A program made the translations under genes and the position numbers. The notes beneath the pieces are model-generated. The model made no database searches. It saw only the letters and a program-made list of their open reading frames with translations, and was not told the DNA's origin. From Desulfobacteraceae bacterium (lineage in GTDB: Bacteria > Desulfobacterota > DSM-4660 > Desulfatiglandales > HGW-15): a DNA stretch of 6,989 bases. The stretch spans positions 1 to 6,989 of the forward strand of contig RPPU01000240.1 of NCBI GenBank assembly GCA_003819975.1, written 5' to 3'. Within the stretch, counting starts at the first letter, position 1. Every line of letters starts with the position of its first letter. This document shows positions 1 through 4,886 of this stretch, piece after piece.

Positions 1-1
1 C

Positions 2-109
2 CTTTGCACCCGCCGGCCGCAGACCATTGAGAACGGTTTAAATATCTATTTGGAATCCGCGGTCCTAGTGCCGCTGCTCAAGGAGGGGTCGGATTATAAA
101 GTCTCCTGA
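2..109 (+). pseudogene. Possible 3' fragment of an unidentified gene, running into the insertion sequence
   Basis: This frame is open from the left edge for 35 codons and stops at the TGA at 107-109. The predicted peptide has natural-looking composition (it includes QTIENGLNIYLESAVLVPLL), but I do not recognise the family. The stop codon lies inside the left inverted repeat of the insertion sequence that begins near 103, so the last two codons and the stop are probably supplied by the element and the original gene may have been longer. It converges with cobS on the other side of the element and is not the missing part of cobS: all three minus-strand frames here soon hit stops. It could also be a chance open frame, because only about 100 bases are visible. 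Confidence 0.35.
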
Positions 110-124
110 CTTCGACACTTTCCA
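103..124. repeat. Left terminal inverted repeat of the insertion sequence
   Basis: Reading rightward, this end begins CTCCTGACTT and continues CGACAC, three T and CCA. It pairs with the right end at 1967-1989: ten identical bases, a two-base mismatch, ACA shared, one mismatch, then TTTCCA against TTTTCCA. It lies downstream of the transposase gene. Confidence 0.75.
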
Positions 125-163
125 TACAAAAAAGTCCTATATTCAATAAGTTATAAAAAACCA

Positions 164-173
164 GGGCACTACA
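164..173. repeat. Subterminal direct repeat, copy 1 (GGGCACTACA)
   Basis: This 10-bp word recurs exactly at 1902-1911 in the same orientation. It lies about 60 bp inside the left end and 23 bp beyond the transposase stop codon. Because the repeat is direct while the element's ends are inverted, it is not part of the terminal repeats. It could be a transposase or host-factor binding site, or a coincidence of a short word. Confidence 0.5.
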
Positions 174-196
174 TTTATTATAGCCGCACGTTTTTT

Positions 197-1849
197 CTAT
201 CCTACCGGATATGGAACATCAGATCGCTTCAAACCAAAAGCCTGGTAAATCTTCTTCTGATTCAACGTCACTCGCGATGGAATAATATAGTGTTTTCCAG
301 TTGTTATATCTTTATCTAAACTGGATTGGACATGCAAAAGCTCTTCGCGTAACTGTTCAAAACTCATGGACTGTTGCGTAAGCCCTAAACGATATACCGC
401 CTGCTTGGCCAAAGCAAATGCCAAAAAGCAAATCAGGATATGCGCCCGGATGCGATCCGGGGTCCAGTGATAAATGGGACGCATCTTGAGATCATGTTTG
501 TTTATCCGAAACGACTCCTCTATCTGCCATAACCCCCGGTAACGGGAAAGAAGCTCCGTAACCTTCATCTCGGAATCGTTCGTGATAACCCCGTGCAGAC
601 CATCCCATTTCGCGTCCTCAAGTATCTTAGTCTCATTGACCACCGCCTCTTTATCCTTAAGCTCTAAATATTTCTTACTGCCATAGTTGGGAATCACATC
701 TTTGATCTTCACTTTCCCATCTTTTACCTTTTTGAGGAGCCGCTCGATCAGACGGGCTCGGTCTTGGGCATCTTTCCGGGCACGACCGGAGCTGTAACTC
801 ACAACTAATCTTCGAGAGTTGTGCGCAAATTCCTTGGTCCAATGAAACTCATGCTCAATTACCGCGGGCTTAAAATCGTCATCCTCTAAAATGGCTTGGC
901 GCAACGCTTTGGGGAGGCCTCGTAATTTGGCTGCCACAATATAGCGGATCTTCTGATCTTCCATCAATTTAAGGCTCGCTTCGTTGAACATGGCCCGATC
1001 CGCCACCAAAAGCACCTGGGCTACATCGTATATTTTCTTGAGTTCATCAACCATCTTGATCAGAGTGTGGCCTTCATACATGTTACCGGGAAATAGCCGG
1101 TAGGAGATCGGTAGTCCCGCCGTGGTCGTCGCCAACGCCAATACCACCTGCGATTCCTTAAATTTGCAGTCCTTGCTATATCCGAACTCCCGCAAATCGT
1201 CCGTTTCTATACTCTCAAAATAAAGCGTGGTCACATCGAAAAAAAGCACGTCCACCCGCTCACGAAACAGAGATAAAGTGGATTGGACGATCCGCTTCCG
1301 GATCTCATCTTCTTTGACCTTCAAACGATCCATCATCCGATAAATCTTTTCTAAAGGTATCTTAATGCCGTAATCCTGCTCCAGTAAAGAGGCCGTTCGT
1401 CGTTTACTGACCGGGTTGGCTAAGCGAGCCAGAACACAGGCCTTTAGCGTCGCATTCCAGGATTCATCCATCTGGGTGTTTCCCAGCGCTTGGCCTAATC
1501 CTATATCATCATAAAGCTTGCCGAATACCTCTCCAATACCATCGATAATACGCTGTTCTTCCCGCAGATTTCGGATTTTGACTGTATCGTCGATTGTGAT
1601 TTCTTCGTTTTTTGGTTTGTGGCCATAAATTTGTTCAGGTTTAAATAAAGGTAAAACCGGCTGGCGTTGATTTTCAACTTCTACGATGATGGATTCCGCT
1701 AAACGTTTCAGTTCGTCAAGTTCCCGTTCGGTTGTCGCCTGGCCGATATGACGAACGATTTTTTGAGAGACTTTATCGGCTCTCCGGTAAGATTCGACAA
1801 TTTGGACCGCTTTTTTGCCGTTTGGTTTTTCTTTTATACGTACGAACAT
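197..1849 (-). CDS. IS1634-type DDE transposase
   Basis: The 550-residue protein catalyses cut-and-paste movement of the surrounding element, binding its terminal repeats and cutting with a two-metal DDE centre. The N-terminus (MFVRIKEKPNGKKAVQIVES) and the central IS4-superfamily core match the family as I know it. The likely catalytic residues are D205 in VLFFDVTTLYFES, D284 in LLVADRAMFNE, and E444 in YRGLWQIEESFRINK, where E444 and K451 keep the E-x6-K spacing of the IS4 signature. A late hydrophobic helix (about 469-485) and the ending AFGLKRSDVPYP are also typical. Length is normal and no frameshift or internal stop is seen, so the enzyme should be functional. The ATG at 1847-1849 is the only sensible start: it matches the family N-terminus. 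It has no clear Shine-Dalgarno sequence and sits next to the predicted transcription start. Confidence 0.95.
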   Translation of the reverse strand: MFVRIKEKPNGKKAVQIVESYRRADKVSQKIVRHIGQATTERELDELKRLAESIIVEVENQRQPVLPLFKPEQIYGHKPKNEEITIDDTVKIRNLREEQRIIDGIGEVFGKLYDDIGLGQALGNTQMDESWNATLKACVLARLANPVSKRRTASLLEQDYGIKIPLEKIYRMMDRLKVKEDEIRKRIVQSTLSLFRERVDVLFFDVTTLYFESIETDDLREFGYSKDCKFKESQVVLALATTTAGLPISYRLFPGNMYEGHTLIKMVDELKKIYDVAQVLLVADRAMFNEASLKLMEDQKIRYIVAAKLRGLPKALRQAILEDDDFKPAVIEHEFHWTKEFAHNSRRLVVSYSSGRARKDAQDRARLIERLLKKVKDGKVKIKDVIPNYGSKKYLELKDKEAVVNETKILEDAKWDGLHGVITNDSEMKVTELLSRYRGLWQIEESFRINKHDLKMRPIYHWTPDRIRAHILICFLAFALAKQAVYRLGLTQQSMSFEQLREELLHVQSSLDKDITTGKHYIIPSRVTLNQKKIYQAFGLKRSDVPYPVG

Positions 1850-1855
1850 GGTGGG

Positions 1856-1884
1856 AACATAGCATTAACGAGAACGGCTGTCAA
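1856..1884 (-). promoter_or_regulatory. Sigma-70-type promoter of the transposase gene
   Basis: On the minus strand a perfect -35 box TTGACA (1879-1884) is followed by a 17-base spacer and a -10 box TATGTT (1856-1861). Transcription would start about 6-7 bases further on, at roughly 1849-1850, essentially at the A of the transposase ATG. No purine-rich ribosome-binding sequence lies between the -10 box and the ATG, so the message is probably leaderless or nearly so. Confidence 0.7.
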
Positions 1885-1901
1885 GTAATTTATTTATTCT
1901 G

Positions 1902-1911
1902 GGGCACTACA
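1902..1911. repeat. Subterminal direct repeat, copy 2 (GGGCACTACA)
   Basis: Exact second copy of the word at 164-173, in the same orientation, about 78 bp inside the right end and just upstream of the transposase promoter. A protein bound here could affect both transposition and transcription, but this is inference from position alone. Confidence 0.5.
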
Positions 1912-1941
1912 AATCGGCGGGAAAACTCACATCCAATGATT

Positions 1942-2400
1942 TCAATAGGTTACAGGTTGGCCGCTCTGGAAAACTGTTAAAGTCAGGAGGATAACCCATA
2001 CGAAAGTCCCGGAAGCGACAAGCCTCAAAAAGAAAATATATTTGGCAAGCAGAGTCGCAACCAATGCCAGAACACCGAAGGAGCCGATCCGGGAGTCTTT
2101 CATAATCGCCAGACGGTGTTGCCGGTCCCGGCCGCCCCAACTGTCGGCCCAATCGGCCAAACCGTCCAGGTGCAGACCGCGGGTCAGGATGATCTGGAAG
2201 AGAACAAGGAGAAGGGCATTGCCCTCGGGCCAATGCAGCCCGATGATTTGAAGCCACAACCAAGCCAGGCCGAACAGCAGGCTGCCGATAAAAAATCCGA
2301 CCAAAGGAAACCAAGAAAGGGCGGCGCTGAAATTGTCTTCAATCTTCCCGGGGATGGGAATAATGGTCAAAGTCCGGATGGCGCTGATCAAGCCTTGCAT
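1942..2400 (-). pseudogene. cobS: Truncated adenosylcobinamide-GDP ribazoletransferase (cobalamin synthase), broken by the insertion sequence
   Basis: CobS is the inner-membrane enzyme that joins alpha-ribazole (or its phosphate) to adenosylcobinamide-GDP in the last steps of cobalamin assembly. The start at 2398-2400 gives the typical N-terminus MQGLISAIRTLTIIPIPG and has an AAAGGA sequence 11 bases upstream; an in-frame ATG 21 codons earlier adds residues unlike the family. The conserved acidic loop is present as GLHLDGLADWADSWGG (75-90) and the second motif as IMKDSRIGSFG (99-109), with hydrophobic segments around 30-53, 61-74 and 109-139. From about residue 138 the reading frame enters the inverted repeat of the element and ends at residue 152. 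CobS proteins are usually near 250 residues, so roughly 110 residues with several membrane helices are missing. The product is very unlikely to be active. The lost part is not found on the other side of the element. Confidence 0.9.
1967..1989. repeat. Right terminal inverted repeat of the insertion sequence
   Basis: Read on the minus strand from 1989, this end begins CTCCTGACTT, then TAACAG, four T and CCA, mirroring the left end at 103-124. It lies upstream of the transposase gene and falls inside the cobS reading frame at codon 138. Confidence 0.75.
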
Positions 2401-2465
2401 TTTCAAACTATTCCTTTGGCAAGAGAGGGGTGACCCATTCAATATAGCGGCTTCAATAAGCAAAG

Positions 2466-2494
2466 ATCATACAATATACGGCGAGAAGGAGCAA
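2466..2494 (-). promoter_or_regulatory. Possible cobS promoter
   Basis: On the minus strand TTGCTC (2489-2494) and TATGAT (2466-2471) are separated by 17 bases. The -10 box matches consensus at five of six positions, the -35 box only at its first three. It would give a leader of about 59 bases before cobS, too short to hold a cobalamin riboswitch. Confidence 0.4.
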
Positions 2495-2538
2495 AAATAA
2501 AATGGGTTTAAAATTTTTTTCTTATAAAAAACATATTT

Positions 2539-2568
2539 TTAACAGATTTAAACTTAATTTTTTATAAT
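2539..2568 (+). promoter_or_regulatory. Possible promoter for the plus-strand small ORFs, in an AT-rich divergent region
   Basis: TTAACA (2539-2544) and a perfect TATAAT (2563-2568) are 18 bases apart. The start of transcription would fall near 2574-2576. The surrounding stretch 2490-2573 is very AT-rich, so matches to promoter boxes are expected by chance more often here, and the call is moderate. Confidence 0.4.
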
Positions 2569-2573
2569 ACGTA

Positions 2574-2855
2574 TTGAATGAAAGCAAAAATTGCCCATTG
2601 TTTTGTTTACGCATATTATTATTAACTTATGCACAATGGGAATATCCGGCCGGTTTTGTAAGGCAACAGTTTGAAATCATTGTATTTGTAGATGGGGGAT
2701 CAGAATCTCATCCTGTTATCGTTGACAAGGAATCATTTCTTAGGTACCCTGAAGATAATCCCTGGAAGTCAAACATCCTTAAATGGGTTAAGGTCGGCTT
2801 CCAAAACGCCAATGAAAACGATTGGCGCAAATGGATACCCTTAATAGAAAGATAG
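2574..2855 (+). CDS. Small hypothetical protein or remnant of a larger gene
   Basis: The frame is open for 93 codons but has no in-frame ATG. The only start codons are TTG at 2574 and TTG at 2598, neither with a convincing ribosome-binding sequence, and the frame closes just upstream (TAA at 2565). The predicted promoter would start transcription at or after the first TTG. The C-terminal two thirds (FEIIVFVDGGSESHP, then a tryptophan-rich WKSNILKWVKVGF and WRKWIPLIER) look like real soluble protein. I do not recognise the family. The simplest reading is the 3' end of a gene that has lost its N-terminus; a genuine small gene with a rare start is the alternative. It ends 7 bases before the next plus-strand gene, suggesting they were one transcription unit. 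Confidence 0.4.
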   Translation: MNESKNCPLFCLRILLLTYAQWEYPAGFVRQQFEIIVFVDGGSESHPVIVDKESFLRYPEDNPWKSNILKWVKVGFQNANENDWRKWIPLIER

Positions 2856-2862
2856 GTGCATT

Positions 2863-3162
2863 ATGCCGGATAAAAGGGTTGCCGTAATGACCAGCAACAA
2901 CAGGTCCAGCTTGGGGAGGCTGATTCGCAGTTTCAACAATGATGTGCGCATGATTGCCAACCTCTTAATCGACGGCGGTTCGCCCCATCGGTTCGAGGCT
3001 TTGACGGTTCTTTTAAGGTTAAAATTAATCGAATCCAAAATTATCATTACCAATCCGAAAATGGTCGATAGTACGGCCGTCAAAAATTTACATATCATGA
3101 AAGAAGCTTTTTTGAGCTACGTCATTCGCGTTCTGGAAAAAGGCCTCAAAACACCCGCCTAA
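2863..3162 (+). CDS. Small hypothetical protein, 99 residues
   Basis: The ATG at 2863 has an AGGTG four bases upstream that overlaps the stop codon of the preceding ORF, which suggests translational coupling. The codons look natural and the product is basic and probably mostly alpha-helical, with no signal peptide or membrane segment. Visible segments are a basic serine-rich N-terminus (about 9-22), a helix DVRMIANLLIDGG, an alternating segment LIESKIIITNPKMVDS, and a C-terminal helix MKEAFLSYVIRVLEKGLK. I do not recognise the family. The opposite strand also has an 85-codon frame here, but it lacks a ribosome-binding sequence and its hydrophobicity is what an antisense shadow would show. It is convergent with enolase; the shared terminator at 3335-3366 probably ends its message. 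Confidence 0.6.
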   Translation: MPDKRVAVMTSNNRSSLGRLIRSFNNDVRMIANLLIDGGSPHRFEALTVLLRLKLIESKIIITNPKMVDSTAVKNLHIMKEAFLSYVIRVLEKGLKTPA

Positions 3163-3219
3163 ATGTTTTTTTGATCCTGAATGTTTTTTGATCCCGAAAA
3201 CCGCGGGATCAAAAAACAT
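3163..3219. repeat. Perfect 15-bp hairpin with a tandem partial copy of its 5' arm
   Basis: ATGTTTTTTGATCCC at 3181-3195 is followed after a 9-base loop by its exact reverse complement at 3205-3219. Just upstream, 3163-3180 holds a near-copy of the 5' arm (ATGTTTTTTTGATCCTGA), so two 5' arms compete for one 3' arm. It is not a standard intrinsic terminator: the A-run, not a T-run, follows the GC core on both strands. It begins immediately after the stop codon of the 99-residue ORF. Confidence 0.8.
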
Positions 3220-3221
3220 GG

Positions 3222-3243
3222 ATTCGGGCAAGCTCGCCCGAAT
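3222..3243. repeat. Second hairpin in the intergenic region
   Basis: ATTCGGGC (3222-3229) and GCCCGAAT (3236-3243) form a perfect 8-bp stem around a 6-base loop, two bases after the previous hairpin. On the minus strand it is followed within a few bases by a run of six T, so it could act as a weak back-up terminator for enolase transcripts. On the plus strand no T-run follows. Confidence 0.5.
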
Positions 3244-3334
3244 AATACACTATTGTAAAACCAAAATAATTTTCAAGGCAAGTATCGGAACGTTTTATGA
3301 GTCGAAGCCCTGCCTATTTTAACTTTGCGGAATT

Positions 3335-3366
3335 GCAAAAGAGGGCGCGAAAACGCCGTCTTTTGC
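3335..3366. terminator. Probable bidirectional intrinsic terminator between convergent genes
   Basis: GCAAAAGA at 3335-3342 pairs with TCTTTTGC at 3359-3366. Inside, GGCG pairs with CGCC after a single mismatch, with a 6-base loop. The GC core is flanked by an A-rich arm and a T-rich arm, so either strand gives a GC stem followed by U-rich RNA. It lies about 25 bp beyond the enolase stop codon and about 170 bp beyond the small plus-strand ORF. An outer CGGA/TCCG pair may extend the structure. Confidence 0.7.
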
Positions 3367-3391
3367 TTATCCGTTTCCCATACGCAACAAT

Positions 3392-4677
<1,286 letters not shown>

Positions 4678-4717
4678 ATTTTTCGAATGTGCCGAGCTCT
4701 TGATTGCCGCTCGATTT

Positions 4718-4746
4718 ATTGTAGTTCATTGTCGGCGTGGTGACAA
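4718..4746 (-). promoter_or_regulatory. Strong sigma-70-type promoter of enolase
   Basis: On the minus strand TTGTCA (4741-4746) and TACAAT (4718-4723) each match consensus at five of six positions and are exactly 17 bases apart. The start of transcription would be near 4711, giving a leader of about 50 bases. This supports enolase being transcribed on its own rather than only with the upstream kinase gene. The rest of the gap up to 4886 is AT-rich and shows no gene. Confidence 0.75.
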
Positions 4747-4886
4747 TATATATGGGGGGATCTCTGAAAATTTATTTTATCAACCGCTAGATCCAAGAAA
4801 ATAATCTGAGCTTGAAAAACAAAATCCTCAAAAAATGAATTTATAGATATTCCGTAACTGCATTCAATCGAATTCGGCTGTCGGGG

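Larger units (their letters stand above)
103..1989 (-). mobile_element. IS1634-type (IS4 superfamily) insertion sequence
   Basis: The element is about 1.89 kb and carries one intact transposase gene on the minus strand. Its limits are set by imperfect inverted repeats: reading inward, both ends begin CTCCTGACTT, followed by two mismatches, ACA, one mismatch and a TTT(T)CCA block. The exact outer base is uncertain by a few nucleotides. Length and layout fit the IS1634 family, which normally makes target duplications of variable and sometimes very long size. I see no duplication between the sequences outside the two ends. The right end interrupts cobS; the left end abuts an unrelated plus-strand reading frame. 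The intact ORF, promoter and ends suggest a recently active copy, though the missing duplication argues for a rearrangement after or during insertion. Confidence 0.85.

Noticed and set aside
164..1911. GGGCACTACA direct repeats as target-site duplications of a shorter element.
   Set aside because: The sequences just inside them are not inverted repeats of each other, and proper inverted repeats exist outside both copies.
54..1920. AATCCGCGG at 54-62 and AATCGGCGG at 1912-1920 as target duplications, with the nearby CTAGTGCC and GGCACTACA as terminal inverted repeats.
   Set aside because: The pairing of ends is only 7-8 bases and imperfect. A longer and better inverted repeat (CTCCTGACTT plus further matches) lies further out at 103-124 and 1967-1989 and fits the family's usual end.
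1907..2314. A 135-codon minus-strand frame overlapping cobS.
   Set aside because: It is out of frame with the clear CobS motifs and has an arginine- and proline-rich shadow composition.
2401..2465. Cobalamin riboswitch upstream of cobS.
   Set aside because: The leader is only about 59 bases from the likely promoter and no B12-box-like conserved core is visible.
2841..3098. Hydrophobic 85-codon minus-strand frame as a membrane protein.
   Set aside because: It has no ribosome-binding sequence and lies antisense to the better supported plus-strand ORF at 2863-3162.
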